A program made the position numbers and the translations under genes. A DNA stretch of 64,000 nucleotides from positions 25,746-89,745 of the forward strand of contig VTPC01000985.1 in assembly GCA_011009095.1 (NCBI GenBank), in the 5' to 3' direction. Below the pieces are notes generated by a model that saw only the letters and a list, made by a program, of their open reading frames with translations, was not told the DNA's origin and ran no database searches. Position 1 is the stretch's first letter. The number at the start of each line of letters is the position of its first letter. Shown here in pieces: positions 34,621 through 47,200 of this stretch. This stretch comes from Ignelater luminosus (lineage: Eukaryota > Arthropoda > Insecta > Coleoptera > Elateridae).

Positions 34621-37600
34621 AATATATCTTTTCGAGGCAAACACAATGGTAAAGAAATTTATTAGAGATATTGTTTGGGAAACCTTTGTCGAAATAAATA
34701 AAGTAATCTCATAAAACGGTCCCAAACAAAACTGATGAATCAAATATTAAAGCAATTTTGCATGAATGAGTTTTAGTGATTGTCTTCAAAAGCACAGAAG
34801 ACGTTTTCTATATTACCTCTGAATTGAATTTTCCTCAATATAGTATTCTGCTTGACGCGAAATTCTTGATTATTTAGTGATCCGTCACTACTAAAATGTA
34901 GAAGTCTGTCGACTTCTCTGCTACGGTTCGATAGCGGATCTGTATTGAAGAATCACCTGCAAGGTGGTCAAACCTCCGCCATAGTCAGTGCTTTGCTGGT
35001 AGTCGATTGATGTGATCTGTAACGTACTCGTAACCTTGTGTTACATAGTAAACAGCTAAAACTCAGCAGCGGCTTTGAACACAAGAAAGCAGGTTACAAC
35101 AACAGTAAAAGAACACAATTATGAAACAAAATTACAGTTAAACAACAAGGTCAAATAATCACACAAATTGGATAGAGGTAGGTATTAAAAATCAAATAAA
35201 CAAACATTCAACTGCTAATCAAATAATTTGAAAAGTGTAATCTTAAAATCCAGTAAATCGATATGTACAAATAATAGTAAAAGACAACGTTGTTAATGCT
35301 TTATCTAATCTAAATTTACATTCCCAAAAATGAATTTAGAAAAAACTGTATGATAATATACTTAAATTTGAATACACTATAAAATTATTAAACTGAGATT
35401 AAATGCCGGTGGATCACGAAACTCGAAGCCCCTGAATACATTGTACTGCAACCCAACTTACAAATATCATACGACAACCCAGGCAAATTTTATTATGTTA
35501 TAACACGACCAGACCACAGTAGATACATAAAAATATTTAATAATTTCAAATTGTCAAATTCAATGTGTGTATAAAATGAGAGAATGAGGAAGACAGAATA
35601 GAGTTATTTAAAAACGGGAAGAAAATCTGCATGTGAGCCAACAAACTTTAGCTAGAAATTTGACAATTGGCAGAACTTCTGCGAGGAAATTATAATAGTA
35701 AGTACATAAGATTTAGTTATTTGAGTTCTTACAAATTCAGATTACGTTAAATCTAGACTTTATCAACTGCATCTAGATTAATTATGAAGCAAAACTCTGC
35801 AATAATGGGCAAGTAAACAGGTATAATAGCCATTTTGAAAATTTAACTAGATTTTTCAAACGCCTAAGTAGTTAATTAGTTGTCTATGCATTGTTGTTGT
35901 AATTAAGTGTATTAAAATTAGACTTAAAGCGTGTCTTTTTATTAGAAAATATTCATCATAAGTAAAATTAAGTAATTTACGAATTTGTCAATTAAACCTA
36001 TGTGCTTGATATCCACCGACTTTTAAACTAAATTATCAAAAACCACAATTACTCAATTTTACAGTGAAAAAGTATGAGACTCCAAGTTTTGTGTCCCACC
36101 TTGTATATTGCGATCAAAAACTTACTATACGTATAAATGTAAGAAAGATAGTAAGGAAGAAACGTTTTAAGAAGGTTATTAAAAGAACCCACTACGCGAT
36201 GCAATAAAATCCTGAAGGGTCCACAAATCTGCGTATCCAAAAAGTATAATGTTTACCATAATCTACGAATAACAAAATAATAAAAAAACGCAAGCAAAAA
36301 ACGAAAAACATTTTTAATGCCATTACTTCTTGTTTTAAGAATTTATTATTTTAGTTTTAAATTCCATTCTCTATTATTATTATTAATAAATAAAAACAGT
36401 TCAAAGCAGCTCTCAATACGATAATGGTTAAATGTCGTGATTGTGATTTACCCTAAAGCAAAATGAATTTATCTAGCAAATTAGTTTAGCTACAAAAAAA
36501 TGGTTAGATTGAGAAAAATAAAAGTTTTGATCATATCACCAAGAATATAGTTAAGGACAACTTAATTAAAATAAAGAAATGAATAGTTGAAGAAAAGACT
36601 CTCATTGGAACAACAGAACACGATTTGAACAAAGTGAAGTTCCTACAAGAGAGATATGCCTCAAAGCCCGCAAAACAAGCGAGTTGTCGGGCAACAACCG
36701 CGCCACCGTCTCGTCAGCATTCTAAACGACTTAGCCCCAAAATATCAATACTTCCAAAAGAAAAAATTTCAAACAGAATATTTTCGGACGGAAATTTATC
36801 CAACACAAAAAAGTAAACATGATCCAAATAGGTCACAAAGCACCAACACTATAGCAAAACTACCTACCCTCACTAGCGCTTTGTACTAGGGTTGAAATCA
36901 CCTTGTACAAGCCAGGAAAATCCAGAACACATTCGGCAAAGATAACGTCTTATAAGCAAGTCGAGACTTAACGGAACATGAACTCGATAAGAAGCCGAAA
37001 AATTTAGCAATCAACGGGGTTCTGCAGAATGAAACAGACAAAATTATCATCAGCAAACAGATTTAGAAAAGAACATGATTTTTTGAAAAGAAAACCATAA
37101 ATGGCTCACAAAGAAAGTCGTTAAAATCAGAGGTAGTTAAAAAATATAAAAATTTTTTAAGATGAGAAATTAAGAGATACAACCTAAAAAACTGGTAATT
37201 AAAATGACGACCAAGAAATTTTTAATAAAATCCAACCTCTTATAGAAAACATCGTTATTGAAGAATGAAAGTAAAATAATTTTTAATATAAATTAAGCAA
37301 AATATTTCTGAGACATTCATAATAAATTGCGTTATCACAAAATGATTAATTCAACTTATTGAATTAACAAAAAATAAATAAGATGGAAAAATGTGAAGTA
37401 AAGCGATTGTTAGATAAGAAAAGAATGCAAATAAACAACGTATGTTATTATTTTTAGAGAAGCAATAAAAATTAATTGGAAATTTACGCTGGGTGTCTCG
37501 CTTTAATACACGGAATTAATCAGTGAACTTTAAAAAGATCTAATTAAGGGATTATTGAAATAGAGAATCAGTTAATGATAATAATGATCTCTATCTATGA

Positions 37601-37956
37601 AGGCCTGTACATACACTAAAGATAATAACCTGAAATAGAGATTCAATGAAATCCATGTGTCACAAGACGAAAATTTAATTACAAAAATGACATTATGTAA
37701 CGAACAAAAAAATAATTGTTACGTATTGAATGATGATTGTGCCGTCACTGTGTCGCAGGTAGTACTAACTAGTAAAAATGGCCTGTGCTTTACCTGTACT
37801 TGGCCGATACTACGCGACTCTGTAATGCTAGCTAGTAAATAATAATTTAATAAATAAAGAAACTCAAGAGCTAGTGAATAGTATGTATCCTATAGAGACT
37901 AAATAAAATAAACAAATTACAATCGAAATTAGAAAGAAGAATACAATTACGTTAAA
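34621..37956. other. A/T-rich stretch, no gene recognised
   Basis: A slightly G+C-richer patch at about 34.88-35.05 kb and two overlapping basic frames at 36.62-36.89 kb stand out. Neither matches a known family. The remainder is A-rich with frequent stops. Confidence 0.4.
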
Positions 37957-37958
37957 TA
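37957..37958. repeat. TA target-site duplication, left
   Basis: The TA immediately outside the left inverted repeat of the mariner element matches the TA at 39264-39265. This is the canonical Tc1/mariner target duplication. Confidence 0.85.
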
Positions 37959-37989
37959 AAGGGTTTTCCAATAAGAGGTGTTATTTTGA
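37959..37989. repeat. left terminal inverted repeat of the mariner
   Basis: It begins AAGGGTTTTCCAATAAGAGG and is the exact reverse complement of 39233-39263 over 31 bp. The next base differs. Confidence 0.93.
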
Positions 37990-38063
37990 TATTCAAAGAA
38001 AAGTGCCATTTTTTAATATAAATGATCGGATGTTTATTTCATTATAAAGAGGAAGGTATGCCG

Positions 38064-39149
38064 TTAATAGTGGAAAATAACATCAGGCAAATGACCACCA
38101 CGACCACGCTTACAGGACAATATCCTTTTCATGAAATTTTCCATAACCAAATCGCAAAGTGGCTGCCCTATGTCCTCGATAGCCTCACGAATTCCATCTT
38201 TGAGGTCTTGAATCGACGCTGGGCTGTTGGCGTAGACCTTCTCTTTCACGTGGCCCCAAAGAAAGAAGTCGCAAGGTGTTAAATCACAAGATCTCGGTGG
38301 CCAATTGTGATCACCTCTTCGAGAGATAACACGGTCCGGAAACTTTTTCCGTAAAAGATCAATGGTTTCGTTGCTTGTGTGGCACGTAGCGCCGTCTTGT
38401 TGAAAGTAAACGTTGTCCAGATCAATACCATCCAATTCGGGCCATAAAAAATCGTTAATCATCTCTCGATAGCGCAATCCCGTCACCGTAACTGTTGCTC
38501 CAGCCTCATTTTCGAAAAAGTAAGGTCCAATGACTCCGCCGGACCATAAACCGCACCAAACAGTCACACGCTGAGGATAGAGAGACTTTTCAACAATAAC
38601 TCTTGGATTTTCTGAGCCCCAGATCCAACAATTTTGCTTGTTGACGAAGCCACCGAGGTGGAAATGGGCCTCATCACTCAAGATGATTTTTCGATGGAAT
38701 TCTGGATCATTTTCATGCATTTCAACGACCCAATCAGCAAAGACACGACGTTGTTGATGATCGGCCGGCTTGAGTTCTTGTGTTAACTGGACTTTATAAG
38801 CCTTAAGACCCAAATCTTTATGCAAAATACGGTGTAATGACGTTTGTGGAATGGCTAATTCCAAAGAACGACGAGGAATGGACAAACCTGGGTTTTCTTT
38901 AACACTATCGGCTACAACAGCAATATTCTCGGCTGTTCTTGAGCGACGTGCACGGGTTTTATTCTTCACATCACTAACTTGTCCCAAGAGCTCGAATTTT
39001 TTCACCAATTTCTGTATTGCGGTCCGACAAGGTGCTTCACGGTGACCCAAAAATGTTCGAGTTTTACGAACCGTCTCTGCCAAATTTTCACCATTTTTAT
39101 AGTGAATTTTAATAATTTCAATGCGTTGTTGAAGCGTGTATCGTTCCAT
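38064..39149 (-). CDS. mariner transposase, DD41D (rosa-type), intact
   Basis: This is a 361-residue cut-and-paste transposase that would bind the 31-bp terminal repeats and move the element into TA sites. Residues 1-60 and about 70-125 form two helix-turn-helix-like halves of the DNA-binding region (YTLQQRIEIIKIHYKNGEN; then SIPRRSLELAIPQTSLHRIL). A basic, Arg/Lys-rich linker with KTRARRSRTA (about 64-73) joins them and may serve as a nuclear localisation signal. The catalytic core has Asp159 in ILSDEAHFHL, Asp252 in YFQQDGATCHT and Asp294 in LTPCDFFLWG. There are 41 residues between the second and third, hence DD41D. A WVPHEL-like linker motif of classic mariners is not evident. No stop, frameshift or lost catalytic residue is seen, and the length is normal for the family. 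The first in-frame ATG is used. Its broken neighbour at 39.9-40.6 kb shares the spacing. Confidence 0.93.
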   Translation of the reverse strand: MERYTLQQRIEIIKIHYKNGENLAETVRKTRTFLGHREAPCRTAIQKLVKKFELLGQVSDVKNKTRARRSRTAENIAVVADSVKENPGLSIPRRSLELAIPQTSLHRILHKDLGLKAYKVQLTQELKPADHQQRRVFADWVVEMHENDPEFHRKIILSDEAHFHLGGFVNKQNCWIWGSENPRVIVEKSLYPQRVTVWCGLWSGGVIGPYFFENEAGATVTVTGLRYREMINDFLWPELDGIDLDNVYFQQDGATCHTSNETIDLLRKKFPDRVISRRGDHNWPPRSCDLTPCDFFLWGHVKEKVYANSPASIQDLKDGIREAIEDIGQPLCDLVMENFMKRILSCKRGRGGHLPDVIFHY

Positions 39150-39232
39150 ATTTATTAATGGCGTAGTTTCTACTTGTCAAATGTCAAAAAATGATAGCTT
39201 CAAAAGTGACATCTACCGAAATAGCGGGCTAT

Positions 39233-39263
39233 TCAAAATAACACCTCTTATTGGAAAACCCTT
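39233..39263. repeat. right terminal inverted repeat of the mariner
   Basis: It is the exact inverted match of 37959-37989 and is followed by TA at 39264-39265. Confidence 0.93.
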
Positions 39264-39265
39264 TA
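39264..39265. repeat. TA target-site duplication, right
   Basis: It pairs with the TA at 37957-37958. Confidence 0.85.
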
Positions 39266-39374
39266 TATTTCTGTTACGGATTATTAGAAAATACTGTTCG
39301 TTATTATACTATTTATGAATATAAAAGTTTTTTTTGTTTGTTAGTGCTGGTGCCACCGCAATAACTCTTTTATA

Positions 39375-39820
39375 CAGGGCGTCCAGTTTAAAATGACCTA
39401 CATGAGGATGTTGGAAACGGTAATAGATACAAGGTTGATTAAATGGGGAGAAAGTTTGGTATTTATATGCCAATAAATAATCCATGGCTACATTGACAAT
39501 TATCTGCCCCGTTTCAAAGATACAGGGTGAAAACCAAAAAAGCTTATTTTCAAAAATCCTGATTTATTTATTTGTTATTGCAGATAAATAAACAATATTT
39601 TCAGAAACGAAATAGCGGCTAATGAGGATTTCAAAAACGACTTTAAGAAAATGCTAGGACCTTCTAGATTTCACGTACTCGTATTTAACTTTTGTTTTTC
39701 TTATGGGAGCCATATTGGATTTTTACATTTTTAAAATCGTCATAAAAAGATCTTTTTAACCATGTACAATATGACTATGCTTAAAGGAGAAAAAGTACAA
39801 GAAAATACAAAATTAAGATT
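39375..39820. repeat. left long terminal inverted repeat
   Basis: It matches the reverse complement of about 40787-41232. Shared blocks include TTAAAATGACCTACATG, ATATGCCAATAAATAATCCA, AAATAGCGGCTAATGAGGAT and GTACAATATGACTATG. Confidence 0.85.
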
Positions 39821-39902
39821 TAACCATAGTAGGCCTTGAAGTAAGTGAAGATTCTAATTAAATTAATTCTAATTAATATTAATGTAAATGTTCAAATAAA
39901 CC

Positions 39903-40640
39903 TCAATTCTGCCGTATGTACCTTCTACATCGATTCAAAACTGCTTCACAAGACTGTCTTAACATCAACGGAGTAATTCTGTTAACTGCCTTAATGACCG
40001 CTTGTTGTAAGGCATCCACTGTTTTGTATTGTCGTGAATAAACTTGAGTTTTTAGATAACACCAAACGAAAAAATCAAGAGGCGTAATATCTGGCAAACT
40101 TGCAGGCCATCTTATTGATCCCCGATTTCCAATTCAATGGTCAGGATTTTCATTATCTAAAAAATTAGTAATTATTTGAGCATTGTGGGTAGGTGCCCCA
40201 TCTTGCTGAGAAAACGTGTTTTGAAAGGTTGCAAGGGAAAGCTCCTTGAGACGATCTGCTACATTTGTTTGTAAAAGGTCAAGGTATCTTTCAGAATTAA
40301 GATTTTCATTGAAGAAAAATGGTTCAACGATGTGACTACCAATTATACCTATCTAGACATTAAATCCCCATCTAATCTGCTGTCTCACTCCGCGAACCAA
40401 TTGTGGATTTGTATCTGACCAAAAAATGGTATTTTTCCAAACGGCAATTGGTAAATCAACTTTCGTCTGACCATAAAACTTTCATAGAAAAGTTTGGAAT
40501 CAGATTTTGACTTCTTATGTACCACTGACAAAATTCTGAGTATCTATTCCGATACATTTCTGCAGCCGTTTTCGTGTTCCTCCGATAGAGAAAATTTCAA
40601 CATGTCATATTTTTCACGATTCGAAAAAAGATCCATTTAA
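39903..40640 (-). pseudogene. broken DD41D transposase
   Basis: Minus-strand text begins with a DNA-binding remnant (REKYDMLKF, then RRNTKTAAEMYRNRYS) that jumps directly to EFCQW. Most of the helix-turn-helix region is therefore deleted. The catalytic domain is largely preserved: the first Asp in VLWSDES, then RWGFNV, IGIIGSHIVEPFFFNENL and NTFSQQDGAPTHNAQI with the second Asp. The third Asp is in LPDITPLDFFVWCYLKTQVY, 41 residues after the second. The C-terminus RCRRYIRQN ends at TGA-free TAG/TGA-rich A/T sequence near 39903. In-frame stops follow NV (TAG, near 40358) and replace a likely Trp after NPDH (TGA, near 40129). At least one frameshift lies near 40450. It cannot encode an active protein. 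It belongs to the rosa-like DD41D assemblage but differs clearly in sequence from the intact copy at 38.06-39.15 kb. Confidence 0.8.
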
Positions 40641-40786
40641 CACGATATTTGTTCACACAAGAATTGTACATAGACACAACGAAACTTACAATAACCATTA
40701 TTTGATTGGTACAAACTGCAATTGTTTTATAAGAATATCAAAAGAATGAAGCCCACTTTAATTTATTTGTAAATTATTATTTAGAA

Positions 40787-41232
40787 ACCTCATTTTGTAT
40801 TTTCTTGTACTTTTTCTTCTTTAAACATAGTCATATTGTACATAATTGAAAAGCTGAACTTCTTATGACGATTTCAAAAATGTAAAAATCCAATATGGCG
40901 CCCATAAGAAAAACAAAAATTGGATTCGAGTACGTGAAATCCAGAAGGCCTAGCACTTTTTTGAAGTTGTTTTTGAAATCCTCATTAGCCGCTATTTCGT
41001 TTCTGAAAATATTGTTCATTTATATGCAATAACAAATAAATAAATCAGGATTTTAGAAAATAAACTTTTTTGGTTTTCACCTTGTATCTTTGAAACGGGG
41101 CAAATAATTGTCAATGTAACCATGGATTATTTATTGGCATATAAATACGAAACTTTTTCCCCATTTAACTAACCTTGTATCTATTACCGTTTCCAGTATT
41201 CCCATGTAGGTCATTTTAAACTGGACACACTG
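40787..41232. repeat. right long terminal inverted repeat
   Basis: This is the inverted partner of 39375-39820. It ends TTTAAACTGGACACACTG, followed by TA. Confidence 0.85.
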
Positions 41233-41234
41233 TA

Positions 41235-44200
41235 TAGTACATGTTTTCTATATTAATTTACTAAGTCTCTAACAAGCTAAGATTCACAAAAATCACAAAG
41301 CAGTATCCATTTTTGTAATTCTTATATCATGCATGTAGGCATAATTGAATGTTCCTTTTGAATTAAGACATTAATCAATTTCTGACTTAAGAAACGGCAA
41401 AAGCTTTAAAAACTTTATTAAGGTGGATGGTATACAAATATAGAATTGTTAACAAGAACGAATGCCTTCAAGGTTTATGTAGGCGTTGATATTTCAACTA
41501 GATTTATTTTTATTCCATTGCGAACAATGGCATAATATAATCCATATCAAATTATACGAAAATTAAATAACTAAAATAAAGATATAATAACAAACTACTA
41601 TTTTTAAAATTTAAATCATTTCGTTTTAAAAAACAAAATTATCTTTCTATCCTTTTTAAAGTTTAAGCATTGAAGGACGCGACTAAAATATAGCGAATGG
41701 TTTTAGAGAATAAAGTTTCTCGCCTTTCATTAACTTTTCCGACTTAGTACTTGCGGATGAGAGTTTAGGGGTTGAAAGTTGTTTCAGGGGAAATAGCCTT
41801 TCTCGAGTTTCTCAACTTAAAGTGTGCGAACGAAATGGTGAGAAATTTTTTGAGACAAAGCGATTTTTACAAACTTGAAACGACTGCTTTAACTTGCTTT
41901 TTTGTTTTGTAAAAGGTTAGCGTAACTTATTTTATTTTTTAATTGCTAAAGATTATGTTTGGTTTGTGGTTTGTGAATAAAAGCGATTGCTCGACTTTTC
42001 AACTTTATGAAGTTGCAGGAAGAGATTAGTATTCTACCAAGTTTTTCTCGTCAGAGTTGTTTACCATCAGTGACCTCGCTTTGTTTTTTAAATTCCACCT
42101 TATTAATTTCCTACCATATCGTTTATATTGAATTCTATTCAGTATACCTACTCATTATACGAACTATATATACGTTTTGCCCTTGTTTTAAAGCAACAGA
42201 TGAATGCCTACTTTCTTAAAAGGTTTTATTGGAAAAGTATTTGTTAAAAATTATACAAACTGATAAAGATATGTGAAAACTAGACTATTACAAGTTTCAC
42301 AACCATGATAACAGTTTAAAAGTAAATATTTAGTCGATAGTAGTCAGATATGTGTTGAGCTTCTATACTGTGAGTACGTGGTAAATCGGGCGTGAAGGGT
42401 CGGGTGACATTTAATCAATATCAACTCTGTGGACACTTGGCGATTCAGCTCACTCTGGTTGTTCAACGCTACTTCTGTGTCCCTAAATAACCGCCTAGTT
42501 TGTCTTCGAAGTGATGAAATTAATCCTGTTTTGATAAGGGAAAGCTTTCATAAACGTCTGAAGCCTTGAAAAGCTTAGATTTGCATTTAGCATTTGGAAG
42601 CTATTAATCTAAAGAAGAGAGGACGATTATCGATGAATTTTTTATCTGATTCTATTTTTAAATTTTATCTCTAGAATCAAAAGTTTATATCTTCTGATAT
42701 CATTTGTTTTGGTTCTCAAGGTTTTCGTGCTGATCTAACTGTATCCATATAAAGCGATGATAAATAATGAATATTGAGCTCTGGTTTACAGTTACATTGC
42801 GTAACAACACAAAATTATAAAAAATAATATTTTACTTTTTTATTTGCATTCCAAGAAAGAATTGTTTGGATAAATAAAAAATTAAATTTTTATGGAAATT
42901 ATTCATATTAGTTTTAACAGTTTCAAAAAAGGAATTATATAACGCTAACGGGAAAGGACTGTATTATAACAGCATCATTGTTATGCATAATTACTTTTCT
43001 ACATAAATGTAGTATATTACCTGTCAGGTTGTTTAATAGCACTAAACTCGTTTAAAGTACATTATCTGAAAGAGACCTAAAAGATGTCTTCATCACGATT
43101 ATAGTTTCCACTTCCAACTTCCTTTAATTCCTCTTGAATCGTTTCTCTTAAATTTTCAAATAAATTAGAAACAGAGACAGAGAGGCAGCTAAAAAGGTTT
43201 TGGTTTTACTGTGAATACGTACTGGAAAGAGGGCGAGGAAAATGATTAGATTGGATTCAAACCCTTAGTGTATAACAGTATTTTCTTTGGAGCAACAGTA
43301 TGTCTCTTCTCATCTTTTTCTTCTGAGATACAACTTGCGCTTATTTAGCAAATCTGTGTGTTATGCTTGTCTAATAGGAGTTTGTGTTTAACTGTAACTA
43401 GTTACGTACTAAGTTTAAAGAAGAATTAAACAAAAATTTGCTCATAACTTATGAAAATGATTATAAAATTTAATTGAGAAACATTGGATTTTATTAACAT
43501 TTAATACTAGAAATGGTTTATTCTAGTAAACGCAACAACAATTTTTTCCTTGAAACGTATTTACTCTCTTAAGCAAGTTAAGTCTAAACACAACAAATTG
43601 AAAGGAGATTCTGCATTAAGAAACACAGATAAATCTTGGTAGTTTTTCAAAAAAAGCCAATAAAAATACCCAATACTGGCAGTTTCATTCAATTTGTACC
43701 AAGAGCTTATTAAACTATTATATTATAGAATTTCTTCTTATTTTGCTCTTTAGGTTCTACTACGTTAAGTATATTTTTAATATTTCTGGCATTTTGAAAA
43801 TAGTTACACCATACTAAATTTGTTAAAAAGCTTTCACATTGGCTGGCATGTGCATTACCGGTAATACACAAGAAATGGTTACTACCAGGCCGTGTTACGT
43901 TACATACACGCCGCGCCGTTCTATTGTGTTTTGGATTTATACTATTGGCTTATAACCTAAGATTTTATATGGCGGTGGGGCAAAAAGGGGATGCTCTACC
44001 AAAAACCTAAGCTACCAAACAACAGCTTTTTTGGAAGCAGAATGTTTGGAAGGACGATACAAATGTGATGATAAATGGGAAGGTTTCGAAGAATCACCTT
44101 CACATATCTGATACAAGAATCACTGCTTGAAAACGAAAAAATTGCATCCCTTGAAAATAGTACTGATAATCAATCGGAATGACACTTCAATGCAGTTTGA

Positions 44201-47200
44201 TATTTATGTTTCAGGGTCTAAGTCTAAAGACATTTAATAAGTTGGTACAAAAACAATCTTACACGAATACACTTCTTTAGTGAGGGCAAGATTTTAGATA
44301 TTATTGTAACTAAAACTAACTGAAATTCAGTTCGAACAATGCAAAATAAATAAGTTTCTAGGTGTACAAAGATCAAACAATGGCATTCCACAAACTTTAA
44401 AGTTACTCATTATAAGAATCAAACAACTTACATCCTTCGTTTAGATCTTGCATTCGAACGGGACTAGGTTCGGCCGATAGGCCGGCCCTTGACAAGTAAT
44501 CATCTGGCGGCTTTTTATTAATTACTCAAAAAGAGGGAAACGGTGGGGTCAAAGTTGGAAGTTTTGCACTTTTTGATAACGAACAATCGGAAGAACTCGA
44601 GAACGGGTGGACCGATTTCGGCCAAGCTTGGAGGGTAGGTGAAGCATGAGGTTCTACAAGTATACTGTGTACTCGGAGAAAACGCAATGACACCTAGCGG
44701 CGAAAATAAACAAAAATCCACTGGGGCTTTGCGGACAAGCCAAGTGATCTGGGATCGAGTGCGTCGTGTTGTAGATTTTCCAAAGAGTGTTTTGCCCTAG
44801 ACACTTTGAATTTTGGGCCTATAGGCGTCCGTAAGAGATAGTGTTAGTAAGAGTTTTTCAAAGATATCGACACGGCATTGGAAAATAACGTCTTTTATTA
44901 TGTGTTTCTGATACCGTTAAAAGCGATTTTCCCTTGCTGATGTTTAGTCGCTAGAAGACGCAACAAGTGAAACCCAAACTGCTCCTAGCTCGGATACAAT
45001 AATAGTTACGGGCATTTGGTTTTGCCATGCGATATGGATGCGAGTATTATTGATCAGTGGAAACTAACTCCCGGTTATAAACACACAAAAAAGCCCTAAA
45101 GTTTTTCGAAAAATCTTTTGGACTATTAACGAATCTTGCAACAACACACCAAAATAGTCCTGATGGTCCAATCGACATAATATTCAAGATCTGCGTTCTA
45201 GGAATGCTTCTTTACATACTCAGAAAAACCCGACACGATTTGCTTTAAAAATGGTTAATTTGGTAAACTATGGACCGATCAAGCTAGAGTTTTTTTCTGA
45301 ACAAAGAGAATGGCCAAGGTAACAAGCCTAGGTGGATACCAACATCTTGCGCCCGTTTTTGGGGTCGATTAGAAAAAAGATGTGTGGTATGTCTTCCCTT
45401 GGACCTTTCTGAAGCAGGTATACGAGACCCTAGAAAAATGGAATCAGTATGGTTAAATGTGTCATGAAATGGAGAACAAAAAAGATTCTTTAGACTTTTC
45501 TCCTACAAGGTCATCTTCCAGGTCGAAAATGCAAATAGCAAAAAATGGTGGAAATAATGCTCTGAGAGTGACACCCTTTGAGGTAAGGGGTAAGGGGACA
45601 TTTTCTGTAATAAGTGTAGTGCAGTGCTGTAAATACATTCAGAAAGTTTCCAAAGAAACCTTCTTAACCTAAGAAGAGGCTGGTCTTTTTCTATGCCCTC
45701 TAGCGCCGCTATAGTTGGGTAATTAATGCTGAGATTTAGCGTGTATTTACAGTACAGATACAACAAAAAAGTTATTTAAAAAATAAGGTGCAATTAGTTT
45801 GAGAACTGAAAACTTTATCGTGTCTGTACGTTTTCGGTTATAATAATAATAATAATAACGGAACGTGATATAACTTAACTACATAAAAATAATTTATAAT
45901 AATATAAATTAACATTGCAGACCATTTTTCGTATTTTCTATTTTGGCCTTTACGTTTGATAAGAAAACTGCATGGTCTTTAAATAAATTCTGGAAATTTT
46001 CTTTTAATTTGGAACAATTACTGTTGTGATGATTATAAATAGGAGACTTTCGACAATATATCCGAAGTTCACATTTTAATAATATTACGGACTATTTATT
46101 TTACAGTTTTAAATTAGATTACAATTATCACATGATCTTCAGAGATATGAAATTTCGACTTTTCTTGTGAATTCGTTATTTCTGGGTAATTAAAGAAGTA
46201 CTTGAAATAATTTGATATGGGTTTGGCAAAATACCCTACAATCTCTGATTACTGAAGCAAGAGTGTGCTTTATAAAATTTTGGTAGTTTCACGTGTTATG
46301 AGCAGAAATGAATCTCAATTACTCTCATAGATTTTCCGTACTGTTAGTAGAGACAAAGCTGACACTGCAAGTAATATGTAAACTTACCAAAATCCAAAGT
46401 ATTATAAAACCAATGTTTCAGAAAAAATATACTGATAAACGTATGTAGGGCAAAGTCTTAGCTGTATAGAGTCTCTGATACTGTTCCGCGGTCGTTTAGT
46501 ATTTTAGCAATATATCCCCAACAAACGACATTATTAGGCAGTAAAACTTTTTAAACTCTGCAATCGCGCAAATTTAAGTAATGAAAAAAGTAACAGAGAC
46601 CTTGCCAAAAGAATAGTGTCAAGTCTTTCGCATATTCTTTTAAATCAAGTACAAACAACTGTAAATTCTACCGCTTCTTTACCTCAGCAAAACCTTTTCC
46701 AGAAAAATAACATGTTTGTTAGGAACCTAAAGAAAGAACAGAAAAGATTTATCTCTTGAAGTTGTAAAGCAAAAGGAGAAATAATTTGAAGGGAAAATTT
46801 AGAGGGTATTGCTATAAACAGAAAGACAAATGAGAAGTACATAATAAAATAAAATAGAAAACGAGAGAATTTAAGATAAATGGGTATGAAGAAGGCTAAA
46901 TTGGTTTTCAGTCTCTGCAATAAATGCAGCAAATATCTCTGTTATCCTGTTTTGTAGAATTTAATTTTTTTTAATTTTTTTTTGTTTTTTTATTTTATTA
47001 TTAATTAATAATTAACTTTTAGTTCACATAAGCCAGTTTCTTGTTGTATCATTGGTGTTGCACACGCGACAAAAACAAAACATTCTCTCTAGCATGTACA
47101 TCATCCGTGATTTTTTTGTAGTAATGTATTGTTTAATACTTGTATTATCTTCAAATCCAAGTGGCATTATTGAATATAGGTTTGTTTTTCGACTTTTTGG

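Larger units (their letters stand above)
37959..39263 (-). mobile_element. complete mariner element, DD41D (rosa-type)
   Basis: The 1305-bp element is bounded by perfect 31-bp inverted repeats and TA duplications, with a single uninterrupted transposase gene on the minus strand. It has about 114 bp upstream and 105 bp downstream of the coding region, a compact mariner plan. Identical terminal repeats and an unbroken reading frame point to recent insertion. The 41-residue spacing between the second and third catalytic Asp places it with the rosa group, first described from tephritid flies. Confidence 0.93.
39375..41232 (-). mobile_element. defective mariner-like element with ~440-bp inverted repeats
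   Basis: The two ends start CAGGGCGTCCAG and, inverted, CAGTGTGTCCAG, each flanked by TA (39373-39374 and 41233-41234). The similarity continues inward for about 440 bp on each side, far longer than the ~30 bp usual for mariners. The arms are diverged by scattered substitutions, so the insertion is old. The middle carries a broken minus-strand transposase with the same DD41D spacing as the intact element next door. The ~1.86-kb element begins 110 bp from the end of the intact mariner. Confidence 0.85.

Noticed and set aside
38022..38282. 86-codon plus frame in the mariner
   Set aside because: Antisense shadow of the transposase C-terminus.
44518..44721. 67-codon minus frame with PPSLAEIGPPVLEFF-like text
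   Set aside because: The text felt familiar from non-coding insect repeats, but no protein family or boundary could be defined, so no feature is claimed.
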